64,000 nucleotides of DNA from Jeotgalibacillus marinus (GCF_040801915.1 NZ_JBFMIA010000008.1:1-64000), one strand, 5' to 3'. Positions 42,326-52,232 are shown, numbered from the stretch's first letter. Program-made: numbers and translations. The notes: a model not told the origin generated them from the letters alone.

Positions 42326-42835
42326 ATGAGTTGGTTAAAAGGTCCGAAAATGGCAATGGTATGGGCGGTAGTGAGAATTTGGCTAGGTGTGCAATGGCTT
42401 CAAGCAGGATTTGGAAAAGTGACTGGTGATTTTGATGCATCAGGCATGATTAATGGAGCGATCGCAAATGCGAGGGGAGAACATCCTGCCGTTCAAGGAT
42501 GGTACGCATCATTTCTTCAAAACTTCGCTTTACCAAATATAGAGTTATTTAATGTGTTAGTTCCATGGGGGGAATTGTTGGTTGGTCTTGGTTTAATCCT
42601 AGGTTGTCTAACGGTTCCGGCTTTAGTTGCAGGAGCATTTATGAATCTTAACTTTTTGTTAGCTGGAACAGTTAGTACCAATCCTAATTTATTTACAGTA
42701 GCAATGGTTCTGTTATTAGTTGGTTCAGCAAGTTACTACTGGGGGGCAGATCGGTATGTCATGCCATTTATTAAACAACGCCTGTACAAAAACAACATTC
42801 AAACTAATCACAAAAAAATAGCGATGGGATCTTAA
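42326..42835 (+). CDS. DoxX-family membrane protein
   Basis: The product has 169 residues from ATG 42326, with AGGAGATG upstream. Four hydrophobic helices are interspersed with family marks: VWAVVRIWLGVQWLQAGFGK, a VPWGELLVGLGLILGC stretch, and NPNLFTVAMVLLLVGSASYYWGADRY at the end. DoxX/DoxD proteins are linked to quinone or thiosulfate redox functions. Two Rex boxes upstream imply that it is induced when NADH rises, as in oxygen limitation. Confidence 0.88.
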   Translation: MSWLKGPKMAMVWAVVRIWLGVQWLQAGFGKVTGDFDASGMINGAIANARGEHPAVQGWYASFLQNFALPNIELFNVLVPWGELLVGLGLILGCLTVPALVAGAFMNLNFLLAGTVSTNPNLFTVAMVLLLVGSASYYWGADRYVMPFIKQRLYKNNIQTNHKKIAMGS

Positions 42836-42846
42836 TCCATTTTAAA

Positions 42847-42884
42847 AACAGCAGCGCCCCCTATGAGGAGTGCTGCTGTTTTTT
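42847..42884 (+). terminator. Terminator after doxX
   Basis: AACAGCAGC pairs with GCTGCTGTT and is followed by six T residues. Confidence 0.88.
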
Positions 42885-43134
42885 ATGAAGATAGCCAAAA
42901 GGTATGCTATAGATAACTAAAGAATCAACACAAGTACATTTCACGAATATGGAATAAGGCGTTTCTCCTCAGTTTTTATTGTATAGTTGACACACTAAAA
43001 GTATCCAATTTAAGTTGTCTAAGGGGTATAAAATAAGTTAATAAGTCTTATAGGAAAGTGCTATAATTCCGACGTCGTTTTCTGTGTTATTCTGAATTTA
43101 TAAGCATTAGGTCAGAGGGGGTATTTGAGAAGAC

Positions 43135-44184
43135 ATGCAGAAAATGAATGAAGATGTGCTAAGAAAAAAAAATAAACTTCAGTTTCGATTAGGTAAATAT
43201 AAAGGTTATATGCGAGGGATAGTATTAACGCTAGTGTTGGCAGTTGTGGCTAATCAAGTTGCCAGTTTTCCTTTTTTCTCTATTATGGGGATTATGATTA
43301 TTTCGATTATGTTAGGAATGCTCTGGAGAACGTCCATGGGAACACAAGACCAAATAGTTCCTGGTGTTACATTTAGTAGTAAATATCTCCTGAGAGCCGG
43401 AATTATTCTTATGGGTTTACGTTTGAATCTTAGTCAAATTTTTGAATCAGGTCTCTCTGTTTTATTAATTGATAGCATAGTCATTGTATTTACGATGTTG
43501 GTGATGGTTGGATTAGGAAAGCTATTGAATGTAGATAGTCAACTTAATACGTTAATTGCTGTTGGAACGGCCGTTTGTGGTGCGGCTGCAATCGTAGCGG
43601 TTGCTTCTGTTATTAAAAGTAAAAAGGAGTATACTGCTATAGCAGTCGCCTGTATTGCCATATTAGGAACAATAGGAGCCTTAGCCTATATTTTTTCCTA
43701 TCCTTTACTTAACCTTGATTCATATAGTTATGGGGTACTTGTTGGTGCTACATTACATGAATTAGCCCATGTTATTGCTGCAGCGGTACCAGGTGGAGAC
43801 GTTAGTAGTGAAACAGCTATTTTAGTCAAGTTGGGGAGAGTGGCCTTATTAATTCCTGTAGCTATTATTCTCGGCTACATTTATACAAAAAAAGATAAAA
43901 AGGGTAAACAAGATAAATATTCTCTTAAAACTCTTCCTGTTCCTTGGTTTATTTTAGGATTCCTTGGTATGAGTTTTATCAACACATATATCCCTTTGCC
44001 TGAAACTCTTGTGAATGCTCTTATTTTGGTTAGCGTTTTTCTATTATCGATGGCTATGGCTGGATTGGGATTAAGTATTAAATTCAGTGACTTTAAGAAA
44101 ACTGGTTTTAAACCTGTTTTAGTTGGAGTGGTAGGATTCATTTTATTAGCAGCTCTCGGCCCTGTACTTCTTTTATTGGTGTGA
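43135..44184 (+). CDS. YeiH-family putative sulfate/sulfonate exporter
   Basis: The product has 349 residues and about ten membrane helices (UPF0324). Family marks: PGVTFSSKYLLRAGIILMGLRLNL, GTAVCGAAAIVAVASVIKSKKEY, GATLHELAHVIAAA. The ATG at 43135 is about 15 bases from GAGGGGG; ATG 43144 is possible. The LysR regulator 157 bases downstream is the typical partner (CysL/YeiE type). Substrate not established for the family in general. Confidence 0.88.
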   Translation: MQKMNEDVLRKKNKLQFRLGKYKGYMRGIVLTLVLAVVANQVASFPFFSIMGIMIISIMLGMLWRTSMGTQDQIVPGVTFSSKYLLRAGIILMGLRLNLSQIFESGLSVLLIDSIVIVFTMLVMVGLGKLLNVDSQLNTLIAVGTAVCGAAAIVAVASVIKSKKEYTAIAVACIAILGTIGALAYIFSYPLLNLDSYSYGVLVGATLHELAHVIAAAVPGGDVSSETAILVKLGRVALLIPVAIILGYIYTKKDKKGKQDKYSLKTLPVPWFILGFLGMSFINTYIPLPETLVNALILVSVFLLSMAMAGLGLSIKFSDFKKTGFKPVLVGVVGFILLAALGPVLLLLV

Positions 44185-44340
44185 CAGTGTGTCACTAAAA
44201 AAATATTATTTATCTAGGATTTATACGTTTTGAAAAGGGTAAAAGCATGGTGGGAAGTGTCCCTCCTGTATTGTGAGATTTTTTGAACTATACATTATAG
44301 TATAATGTAGGTACAGGGGATCAATAGCAGGGGGAATGAG

Positions 44341-45261
44341 ATGAACTTCGAACATTTAAACGTATTTTACGTAGTTGCGCAGGGAAAAAGCTTTTCTGAG
44401 ACAGCAAAGATATTACATCTCTCACAACCAAGTATCAGTATACAAATTCAACAACTTGAAAATTCACTGAATACAAAACTATTTGAGCGAACAACGAAAC
44501 GTATATCTTTAACTCCATCTGGAAAGTTGCTTTATAAGCATGCTGACAAAATATTAAACTTAATTCATGAAACAAAAAAGGATATTGCTTTACTTTCAGA
44601 GTCGATTCATGGCGATCTAATCATCGGAGCAAGTTTAACGATAGGCGGATATATTCTGCCTTACATACTAGGAAAATATAAAAAAGAATTTCCGAACGTG
44701 AATATAATATTGAAATTAGACAATTCTGATCAAGTAATGGAAAAGCTGGCTAATAAGGAAATTCACTTAGGTTTTGTAGAATCATTGAAGAAATACCCGA
44801 CAGTACAGCAGATTCCTTTTATGGAGGATGAACTCGTTATTATTACACCTAATAAACGGGATCATCTGCTGGCTAATGGGAGTGCTGTCATTACAGTCGA
44901 CGAGCTCTTTTCTTTACCCATGATAATGAGAGAACAGGGATCGGGTACAAGGCAGGTCATTGAGGAAATCCTACTAAAGCATCATCTCGATCCTGCAAAA
45001 CTAAATATCATCTTAGAACTTGAAAATACGGAATCCATTAAATCCGCAGTTGAATCGGGTATGGGTATATCAATCATTTCAAAGGCAGCAATTAAAAAGG
45101 AACTGCAATTAGGCTTACTCTCGGAGATGTCCATTCAAGGAATACATCTGAAAAGGGAATTTTCATTTATTTATAATGAAGAAACGTTAACGTTGCCAAG
45201 TGAATCGTTTTTATCTAATTTTCAACAATATTACCAAATTCAACAATCTACATATAAATAA
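44341..45261 (+). CDS. LysR-family transcriptional regulator
   Basis: The product has 306 residues. The N-terminal winged helix is MNFEHLNVFYVVAQGKSFSE, TAKILHLSQPSISIQIQQLE. The C-terminal substrate-binding domain contains DLIIGASLTIGGYILP and REQGSGTRQVIEE, common in CysL/CbbR-type regulators that sense sulfur or carbon metabolites. AGGGGGAATG includes the ribosome site. It is in the same direction as the yeiH-like gene and likely controls it. Confidence 0.9.
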   Translation: MNFEHLNVFYVVAQGKSFSETAKILHLSQPSISIQIQQLENSLNTKLFERTTKRISLTPSGKLLYKHADKILNLIHETKKDIALLSESIHGDLIIGASLTIGGYILPYILGKYKKEFPNVNIILKLDNSDQVMEKLANKEIHLGFVESLKKYPTVQQIPFMEDELVIITPNKRDHLLANGSAVITVDELFSLPMIMREQGSGTRQVIEEILLKHHLDPAKLNIILELENTESIKSAVESGMGISIISKAAIKKELQLGLLSEMSIQGIHLKREFSFIYNEETLTLPSESFLSNFQQYYQIQQSTYK

Positions 45262-45278
45262 TTCTTTAGATTAAAAAA

Positions 45279-45314
45279 TAAGGGACTACCTCGCTTTGAA
45301 TGAGGTGTCCCTTA
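45279..45314. terminator. Bidirectional terminator between lysR-type gene and symporter
   Basis: AAGGGACTACCTC pairs, with one bulge, with GAGGTGTCCCTT between two convergent genes, with A/T tracts on both sides. Confidence 0.7.
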
Positions 45315-45329
45315 AGTGAAAGGCGAGAG

Positions 45330-46556
45330 TTAAGAAACCGATTGTTTGTTATCTAGCACTACATTGGTAGTCCTTTCAGAATGATCGACAACTACACAAG
45401 CTGATGCGTCGCCAACGACGTTAACAGAGGTTCTAAACATATCTAGAATTCGATCAACACCTGCAACAAGAGCAATACCTTCTAATGGCAAATTGACAGA
45501 AGCTAGTACCATCGTTAACATAACAAGTCCAGCACCTGGAACACCTGCCGCTCCAATAGAGGACAATGTTGCAACTAGCGCGACGGTCAGGAGTTGAGTA
45601 AACGTCAGATCAATTCCGAAGTATTGAGCAATGAACATGACGGTAATCCCTAGATAAATGGCGGTTCCATCCATGTTGATTGTCGACCCTAATGGTAAAA
45701 CAAAACTACTCGTCTCTTTTGACACACCGAGGTTTTCTTGGGTATTTTTTAGTGTAACAGGCAAGGTGCCTGAACTACTAGCTGTAGTAAATGCTACAAT
45801 GCCGGCAGGGTAAATCCCTTTTAGGAATTTAATAGGGCTCATCTTCCCAAGTGTCTTAACTGCTATAGAATATATGATAAGTACATGAAACGCTGATGCG
45901 ACAACCATTGCTAATATAACTTTTAATAGTGGTAACAAAACGGACATTCCATAGGTACCAACTATTGGCGCAAGTAAGCCGAAAATACCAATAGGTACTA
46001 ATTTCATGACGATCCCAGTGATTTTATACATAACTTCTGCTAATCCTTCGAAGAATTTCTGTACAGTTGATGCTTTTTCGCCTGCACTTATGATCCCTAC
46101 TCCTATAAATATAGCAAGAAATATAACTTGCAATATCGCACCAGAACTCAGAGCTTCAATGGGGTTTGTTGGAATAATGTTTAGTAAAGTAGAAACAAAG
46201 CTGGTGGTTTCTGTAGCTGTAAATTCTTCGGTATCAAGAGTAATGCCGGTGTCGGTCCCAGGAGAAAAAATAAAGGCAGCGCCTAAGCCGATTACAATGG
46301 CGACAAAGCTGGTACCTAAGTAATACAAAATTGTTTTTCCGCCTAAACGACTTAATTTTTTAATATTGCCTGCACTAGTGATCCCTACAATGATGGTTGA
46401 AAGAATTAATGGAACAACAATAAACATAATTAATCTTAAAAATAAATCGCCCAGTGGTTGAAAAAATGTTGCATTTTCTCCGAGGATAATTCCCACAACT
46501 AAAGCCATAACGAAGCTAACAACAATTAGAAACATGAAATTCATTTTCACTTTCAC
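45330..46556 (-). CDS. Dicarboxylate/amino acid:cation symporter (DAACS)
   Basis: The product has 408 residues with eight hydrophobic helices. Family marks: re-entrant serine-rich loop AFTTASSSGTLPVTL, GSTINMDGTAIYLGIT in helix seven, GAAGVPGAGLVML, and DRILDMFRTSVNVVGDASAC, where the Asp/Arg/Asn residues bind substrate. Uptake of glutamate, aspartate or C4-dicarboxylates with Na+ or H+ is likely. The ATG lies behind a GGAGG (about 46560). Confidence 0.92.
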   Translation of the reverse strand: MKVKMNFMFLIVVSFVMALVVGIILGENATFFQPLGDLFLRLIMFIVVPLILSTIIVGITSAGNIKKLSRLGGKTILYYLGTSFVAIVIGLGAAFIFSPGTDTGITLDTEEFTATETTSFVSTLLNIIPTNPIEALSSGAILQVIFLAIFIGVGIISAGEKASTVQKFFEGLAEVMYKITGIVMKLVPIGIFGLLAPIVGTYGMSVLLPLLKVILAMVVASAFHVLIIYSIAVKTLGKMSPIKFLKGIYPAGIVAFTTASSSGTLPVTLKNTQENLGVSKETSSFVLPLGSTINMDGTAIYLGITVMFIAQYFGIDLTFTQLLTVALVATLSSIGAAGVPGAGLVMLTMVLASVNLPLEGIALVAGVDRILDMFRTSVNVVGDASACVVVDHSERTTNVVLDNKQSVS

Positions 46557-46669
46557 CTTAACTCCTCCTCCAATGGTATTAATTGATGCAAGGTATAGAT
46601 GCTACTTGATATGTGTATTGGTTTGGTAATCTAATAACGATCTAATGAAGACGCTTTCATTTTTAGGAG

Positions 46670-46950
46670 ATAAAAACACTTCTGTTGATTTAACCAACTA
46701 TAGGAATACCAAAAGAGGCTCGTTCCCTTCAATCGATCATGCAAACCGTTCATTTCCCAGAAAATGAACGTATTTTTGATGCAAGAAACATCGACAAAAA
46801 GACTGGAACGACAAATAGCGATCTGCTTTTTTCTTCATATGATCAACCGTTTCATCAAAACGTAGGTGATTAATCCTGAAAAATGGGCGGATTTCGTGAT
46901 GAGGATGAAACCATATTTCTCGGTGATGAAATGGAGCTTATTGTTTAATA
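46670..46950 (+). pseudogene. Remnant coding fragments
   Basis: Between the symporter and the threonine synthase, pieces of coding-like sequence appear in two frames: VHFPENERIFDARNIDKKTG with SDLLFSSYDQPFH, and RDEDETIFLGDEMELIV up to a TAA near 46946. They look like a degraded gene of unknown family. The following terminator may have belonged to it. Confidence 0.3.
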
Positions 46951-47020
46951 GAAGGCACCTTTCTTGTACAGGATGTGTTTTTTTCGCTTAGCATCGTACT
47001 AGAATAGGTGCCTCTTTTTT
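46951..47020 (+). terminator. Long hairpin terminator
   Basis: GAAGGCACCTTTCTTGTAC pairs with GTACTAGAATAGGTGCCTC (a few mismatches) around a 26-base loop and is followed by six T residues. It faces the threonine synthase, which ends at 47059. Confidence 0.7.
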
Positions 47021-47058
47021 ATTCATTTAATAAAACTAGTTAACTCACGGATGTGGAG

Positions 47059-48291
47059 TTAAAATGAAGTCACATTACTTCTATCAGTGATGGTCTCATG
47101 TTTATTAAGAATAGGAACATTTACATCAACTGTGTCTGGGTATTTAATGCCTGCACCGGTATTAAGGACAACAACTGTTTCATTCTCTTTTATCCAACCT
47201 TCATTTCGTAGTTGACGCGCAGCTAAGAATGCAGCTGCTCCTTCTGGACAAATGAAAGCACCTTCTTTTTGTGAAATCTGTTTTTGTTCTTCTATAACAG
47301 CTGTGTCGTTTACTGACACGGCACATCCTCCCGTTTCGTAAACTGCATTTAATACTAAGAAGTCACCTAATGCTTTAGGAACGTTTATACCAAAGGCAAT
47401 GGTTTCGGAATCATTCCAAAATTCAGACTCTGTTTTTTGCTCTTCCCATGCTTTTACTATTGGTGCACAGCCCTCTGATTGGACAGCAACCAGTCTTGGC
47501 ATTTTTTCTTCAATCCAACCTAATGCTTGGAGTTCTTTCAGAGCCTTGTAGATACCAATCAAACCTACACCTCCACCAGTAGGATAAAGAATAACATCAG
47601 GAACTTCCCACTGTAATTGCTCAACGATTTCAATTCCCATCGTTTTCTTTCCTTCGATGCGGTATGGCTCTTTTAAAGTAGACACATCAAATAGATTGTA
47701 ATCTTTAACCGCTTGTGCAACAATTTTTCCGGCATCACTAATTACCCCGTCTACTAAATATAAATTTGCACCAGAACTAGCACACTCATTTCGAGTAATC
47801 TTCGGTGCGTCAACAGGCATTACAATCGTTGACATAATGCCAGATCTGGAGGCGTAAAGAGACCAAGCTGCACCAGCATTTCCATTCGTGGGCATAGCCA
47901 GTTCTTTAATACCTAGCTCTTGTGCTTTAGAAATTCCGACTGCTGCACCGCGGGCTTTAAAAGTTCCTGTGGGAATGATCCCTTCATCTTTCATATATAA
48001 TTGACTAATGCCCATATGTTCGCCGAGTGCTTTCATAGCTACTAGAGGGGTCATGCCTTCACCCATGGAAACCACGTTCTCTTCCTTTTGAACAGGTAAC
48101 AGCTCATGATAACGCCAAAGGTCATTTCTTCTTCCAATCAGATCTGACCGCTTCCAATTTTTTGCTAAGGCAGGTAGGTCATATGTGACAAGCAATGGTG
48201 AACCACATTCACATAGTTGATTGATTATGTTGGCGTCATACGTAGAAGAACACTTAGGACAGTATAGATGAGAAATATAGCTAAATTTCAT
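47059..48291 (-). CDS. Threonine synthase-like PLP enzyme
   Basis: The product has 410 residues. An N-terminal zinc-ribbon (CPKCSSTYD...CECGSPL) precedes a fold-type II PLP domain: MGEGMTPL, PLP lysine in PTGTFKARGA, MPTNGNAGAAWSLYA, phosphate-binding YPTGGGVGLIG. This is the class of threonine synthases with a zinc-ribbon start, typical of archaea and a second copy in Bacillus. It would convert O-phosphohomoserine to threonine, although paralogues acting on other substrates exist. No thr operon genes are adjacent. Confidence 0.82.
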   Translation of the reverse strand: MKFSYISHLYCPKCSSTYDANIINQLCECGSPLLVTYDLPALAKNWKRSDLIGRRNDLWRYHELLPVQKEENVVSMGEGMTPLVAMKALGEHMGISQLYMKDEGIIPTGTFKARGAAVGISKAQELGIKELAMPTNGNAGAAWSLYASRSGIMSTIVMPVDAPKITRNECASSGANLYLVDGVISDAGKIVAQAVKDYNLFDVSTLKEPYRIEGKKTMGIEIVEQLQWEVPDVILYPTGGGVGLIGIYKALKELQALGWIEEKMPRLVAVQSEGCAPIVKAWEEQKTESEFWNDSETIAFGINVPKALGDFLVLNAVYETGGCAVSVNDTAVIEEQKQISQKEGAFICPEGAAAFLAARQLRNEGWIKENETVVVLNTGAGIKYPDTVDVNVPILNKHETITDRSNVTSF

Positions 48292-48455
48292 TAATATATC
48301 CTCCTATTCGAAAAATTTTGACTCTTAAACATCTTAACATAATAATTTACTTTTAATTCTGAATTTTATATATTTACTTATAACTCTTTGTTATTTCATA
48401 GATTAAGAAAACTAATAGATGAATGATTATGTTAACGGGAATTGGTGTCAAGTGG

Positions 48456-48491
48456 CTAAAAAAAGATGACATCGGAACCATACCGGCGTCA
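48456..48491 (-). terminator. Minus-strand terminator upstream of the threonine synthase
   Basis: GATGACGCCGG pairs imperfectly with CCGATGTCATC and is followed on the minus strand by seven T residues. It would stop transcripts from the yfhD-like gene. The 48292-48720 gap otherwise holds only AT-rich sequence. Confidence 0.65.
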
Positions 48492-48720
48492 TCTGATCGT
48501 AGTTTAATTACAGTTCAATGGGTGTTTTTTGTCGATTATAACATCCAGTTAAGCATACGAATGTATGCCAGTAATAATTAAATTTCCAAACGCTTGGTCA
48601 TACGTAGTTGGACAGTGCATTATCTGATTTATCGAGTATAAAGGACTTTTTATCATAAAATCTTTTTCGAGGTTTAATTATTTTCTGCAACACTTGTATA
48701 TCTTATGTATTAGAGTAATC

Positions 48721-48760
48721 ACAGACATCCCCGTTTAATCATCAACGGGGATCTGTTTTT
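48721..48760 (+). terminator. Hairpin before the yfhD-like gene
   Basis: ATCCCCGTT pairs with AACGGGGAT, with outer ACAG/CTGT pairing, followed by T residues on the plus strand. It is placed between opposing units. Confidence 0.6.
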
Positions 48761-48786
48761 AAATGAATAGTAACAATGACGAACGA

Positions 48787-48960
48787 TTATTTTTTTGGTC
48801 GTTTATTCATCTCTCGTTTGGAAATGATGTCACCATGGGCAGCCAGTTCACGTGAAAATTCTTCGTTTACGTTTTCAGGAGCAATTTTTAATCCTTTTGG
48901 TGTTTGGGGTAATGAGTTTTTGTTATTGCTAGTTGCTCGATGTTTGTTTGCTCTACCCAT
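48787..48960 (-). CDS. YfhD-family small spore-former protein
   Basis: The product has 57 residues from ATG 48960 with AGGAGG upstream on the minus strand. The peptide contains SLPQTPKGLKIAPENVNEEF and SRELAAHGD, matching the YfhD family pattern (SLPQTPK...VEFSxELAD). These are small hydrophilic proteins of unknown function in Bacillaceae. Confidence 0.7.
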   Translation of the reverse strand: MGRANKHRATSNNKNSLPQTPKGLKIAPENVNEEFSRELAAHGDIISKREMNKRPKK

Positions 48961-49127
48961 TACAAAACCTCCTTTTTATTCGGTATTCGCTTTTAGTATG
49001 GATGATGGCTTCAAATTTTATGAAGTATATTTTATCCATCAAAGAGATGTAATTGAATAAAAACGAATCAATTTTGCCATAGTAAAACGAGTTGTTTGCT
49101 TAAAAAAAGCAAGGGGAGTGATAAACA

Positions 49128-49388
49128 ATGGAAGACCACACACAAATGAGCTGGAAAGAAGATAATATTATTTCTCAATTGCATAACTCTGTGGATAATG
49201 CCACGACAGCTGTAGGTCAAGCTCAATCGCATCCTACAGAGCAGTTGATCCAACAAGCACAGAAAATGATTGAGCATGCAGATCGTTCGGTCACAAATGC
49301 TCTTCAAAATCGAGGGAACTTGGAACCCATCAGTAGACTTCAGGAGCAGTTGAATCAAAATAAGGAGAAACTAAACCGGTTGCATTAG
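49128..49388 (+). CDS. Small helical protein, DUF2564-like
   Basis: The product has 86 residues behind AAGGGGAGTG. Two long amphipathic helices with repeated A-Q/S patterns (AVGQAQSHPTEQLIQQAQKM) suggest the small coiled-coil DUF2564 group, but the match is by style only. Function unknown. A terminator follows. Confidence 0.6.
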   Translation: MEDHTQMSWKEDNIISQLHNSVDNATTAVGQAQSHPTEQLIQQAQKMIEHADRSVTNALQNRGNLEPISRLQEQLNQNKEKLNRLH

Positions 49389-49417
49389 CGGTAAATTTAT
49401 ACAACTATAAATAAACA

Positions 49418-49446
49418 GCCTGATTCTTAATTGAATCAGGCTCATT
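49418..49446 (+). terminator. Terminator after the small helical protein
   Basis: GCCTGATTC pairs with GAATCAGGC around six bases; the tail is short. Confidence 0.65.
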
Positions 49447-49523
49447 TGGCTACACTTATAGGTGTGACATGTGCGGTTTACTTAGTTGGTGGAATTCACC
49501 ATGTGTAGGAGGGAGGCGCGATC

Positions 49524-50759
49524 TTGTTGAACATTTTCAATTCATTTCAAAAGGCACTACAGATACCTGTCCATATCGCTTCCTCAACTTCCCATAAAAT
49601 AGCTAAGCATTCATATGAATCAAAAGCACGATCACGGTGGCAGCAGCAAGAACTTAATCAAGAAACTGTATTAAAGTGGAAAGAGAGTGTCCAGGAATTA
49701 TATGAAAGTAAATCATCCGTTACCTGTTCTTCCGAAAATGAACTTGTCAGGAAGATCAAGCAGAAAACGAATGAACATAATCGAAATAATGTTACAAGAA
49801 CAGCAGCGTATCTTGCTTTTTATCAAGATCATCCTGAAGTTCATTGGGCGCTGTTAGCTCATCTAGTATCGCGGAACGGTGGGTGGAATATGACGGATTT
49901 GAAGGGTAGCTTATTGGAGAATATTTTTACGACGAAAGCAAAAAAAGATTTTTTTATGTTTTTAGAGTGTGCCAATGCGTTTATTTTCCATGATGCTTAT
50001 CCTCAACTCCTTTTGTATGAACAAAGTAAAGAAAAACAAAGGAATCACTTCCATTTGTTACCTGAATTTGGTGTGTCTATTTTTATGAAACCTGTTTGGG
50101 ACTCTTTTTTACGAGATCGAGACTCACAGTTACTAACGATTGCGCTGATTATCAACGAGCAGCATTATATAGAACAACGTATTGTCTCAAACGAGTATTA
50201 TAAAGAAAATGTTTTTGAAACGTCATTGTTTGAAATGCAAGAACTATTTCATTTTACAAACGTGATTTTTCCTTATAAATTGCGCAAGAATAGGACCAAT
50301 CTTATCGGTTTAAATGTGAGTCATTTTGCTCCTGTTGAAAAAAGAATTGAGCTTGGTAAACGTCTATATGTCATGTTGTTTGAAATTCAATTCATTTTTG
50401 AAGATATCATGTTATTTGTAGACGTTACACCGCATACTGGTTCACGTTCTGATTATTGGCCTCAAACCTTTTCTGCTGAAAAGACTAATGGTTCACGACT
50501 AAAAGAGATTTCTTTGACGAGTGAAAGTGAAAGTTCACAACCAGCCATTTTCAGCCCTCCTTTAGAAGGCACTTGGGGAGACGTTAGTCATAAATTTATC
50601 GACGGAGATTGGTATCAAACGAAGGAAGTATTTCATTTTTTTTCTCAGGTGAAACCACCAAAAAAATTCGAGAAAACACTTGAATACAGTCATACGATTC
50701 ATAAAATTCAAGCGGGAACCTTTTTTTGGGGCTTGGGTAAGAACTTGATGGGAGGATGA
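49524..50759 (+). CDS. yppC: DUF2515 protein, YppC-like
   Basis: The product has 411 residues starting at TTG 49524 (GGAGGGAGGCG upstream). It shows the DUF2515 pattern: NVTRTAAYLAFYQDHPEVHW, LLAHLVSRNGGWNMTDLKG, CANAFIFHDAYPQLLLYE, LPEFGVSIFMKPVWD. No catalytic motif or signal peptide is visible. B. subtilis YppC is of unknown function. The assignment is to family, not activity. Confidence 0.82.
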   Translation: MLNIFNSFQKALQIPVHIASSTSHKIAKHSYESKARSRWQQQELNQETVLKWKESVQELYESKSSVTCSSENELVRKIKQKTNEHNRNNVTRTAAYLAFYQDHPEVHWALLAHLVSRNGGWNMTDLKGSLLENIFTTKAKKDFFMFLECANAFIFHDAYPQLLLYEQSKEKQRNHFHLLPEFGVSIFMKPVWDSFLRDRDSQLLTIALIINEQHYIEQRIVSNEYYKENVFETSLFEMQELFHFTNVIFPYKLRKNRTNLIGLNVSHFAPVEKRIELGKRLYVMLFEIQFIFEDIMLFVDVTPHTGSRSDYWPQTFSAEKTNGSRLKEISLTSESESSQPAIFSPPLEGTWGDVSHKFIDGDWYQTKEVFHFFSQVKPPKKFEKTLEYSHTIHKIQAGTFFWGLGKNLMGG

Positions 50760-50900
50760 TATTTCACATGTTGAGACCTTGCTATATACCGATCCAATAG
50801 AATTATGCTAGGATTGGTTGAAGGAGTGAAACAAATGCTTTCTTCCTAAGGCAAGAAGATAGATGATGGACTCCATAGAAAAGAAGAGCAGGTGTATAAC

Positions 50901-51308
50901 ATGATTGAAATAAAGACTTCCACACTCAGTGACGGGGAGCTCAATAGAGGGGTATTCGCAAAACGTGATATATCAAAAGGTGAGATTCTACATGAAGCGC
51001 CGGTACTACCATATCCTAATGAGGAACATGTTTTCATAGAGAAAACGTTGCTTGCTGATTATGCGTTTGAGTATGGAATTAACCATAGTGCAATTGTTTT
51101 AGGGTATGGTATGTTGTTTAACCACTCCTACGAGCCGAATGCAGCTTATGATATTAATTTTGATAACCATACGTTTGACTTTTATGCTTACAAAGATATT
51201 AAAGCAGGTGAAGAGGTCCTAATCAACTATAATGGCGAGGTCGATAATAATGATCCATTATGGTTTAATCAGGAAGAGACTGAGAGTGGCAAAACAGAAA
51301 ACGAGTAA
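50901..51308 (+). CDS. SET-domain protein
   Basis: The product has 135 residues, essentially a lone SET domain: GVFAKRDISKGEILHEAPVL at the start, GYGMLFNHSYEPNAAYDIN, where the family has NHSxxPN, and EVLINYNGE with the catalytic-type Tyr. SET domains methylate protein lysines; bacterial targets are mostly unknown. ATG 50901 is preceded by GAGCAGGTG. A short intergenic distance suggests loose association with neighbours only. Confidence 0.85.
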   Translation: MIEIKTSTLSDGELNRGVFAKRDISKGEILHEAPVLPYPNEEHVFIEKTLLADYAFEYGINHSAIVLGYGMLFNHSYEPNAAYDINFDNHTFDFYAYKDIKAGEEVLINYNGEVDNNDPLWFNQEETESGKTENE

Positions 51309-51381
51309 TTTTTCACAGATAAGGTGTCGTAAATGGTATGAGTTTTTTGTTTCGTCAAATGGATTTTGAAATAGAAGGAGA

Positions 51382-51834
51382 ATGGATCGTTTGAACAATA
51401 ATAATGAAAAAAGTGAGTTACCTGCAAATTATGAGGAATTAAAAAAATCAGCAAATCGTACATCTAATTGGAGAGAACGTTTAGATGCTGTTGTCGAGCT
51501 TGGTCAGTGGAAAAACAAGCAAATCATCGATATATTAACGCATAGAATGAATACTGATGCTGTGTATAAAATTAGAGAAGCTTCTTTTCGTAAGCTAAAA
51601 GAACTAGGTGAAGATGTTCAACTACCACCAAGAAAAAAAGGTGAATTGATTAAAGGCGTAACTAAAATCTTGTTGAGAATAAAAAAGAGTTTATCACAAG
51701 ATCATACGTATGAAGAGTTCAAAGAGAAGTTAAAAAAGATGCGACTAGATGTGTATGACACCTATGAAGGTGAACAAGGCGCTGATTTTGATAAATGGTT
51801 AGAAAGTACATGGGCGGAGTTACCAACTAAGTAA
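51382..51834 (+). CDS. HEAT-repeat protein
   Basis: The product is up to 150 residues. Residues about 27-75 form a HEAT-like helical pair (WRERLDAVVELGQWKNKQII, YKIREASFRKLKELGED), then a basic region and an acidic tail ending in WLESTWAEL. GAAGGAG lies only one base before ATG 51382 but ten before TTG 51391, so the TTG may be the true start. Family members in Bacillus have no known function. Confidence 0.75.
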   Translation: MDRLNNNNEKSELPANYEELKKSANRTSNWRERLDAVVELGQWKNKQIIDILTHRMNTDAVYKIREASFRKLKELGEDVQLPPRKKGELIKGVTKILLRIKKSLSQDHTYEEFKEKLKKMRLDVYDTYEGEQGADFDKWLESTWAELPTK

Positions 51835-51900
51835 TGTCACTCAGCAATAAGTGTTCTTATACGTTGAATGCCGAGCATGATAGACACTAAAATTAGTCAA

Positions 51901-51945
51901 ATGAAAGCAGGCACGTCCAAATTCCTTGGATGTGCCTGTTTTCAT
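51901..51945 (+). terminator. Terminator after the HEAT-repeat gene
   Basis: CAGGCACGTCCAA pairs with TTGGATGTGCCTG, with ATGAAA/TTTCAT outer pairing. It is a variant of the hairpin at 41006-41042. From 51946 to 52232 the sequence is AT-rich, presumably the protease promoter, with AAAAGGGG at the ribosome site. Confidence 0.75.
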
Positions 51946-52232
51946 TTGAATGATTCGATTTCAAATGTTGTTTAAAGAGTCAAATTTCTCTAAGACTAGT
52001 AACTAGGAGAATAGTTTTTGTGACTATATTGAACTGAAAGACATAATAAATAGATTTTTATATGTTTAAATGCCTAAAAAATACTCTTTTGAAAAATAAG
52101 ACATTTCACTCAAGGAAGAAAAGAAGAATAACAGAATATTTAGTAATGTTATAAATTTTAGTAGAAGCGCTAATATATAGGAGGTGGATGGTCCTCAAGC
52201 GCACAAATCATAAAAAGGGGTTGGAATAAGAA

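Noticed and set aside
48776..49060. Plus-strand 94-residue protein
   Set aside because: The opposite strand encodes the YfhD-like protein with a strong ribosome site; the plus frame has none.
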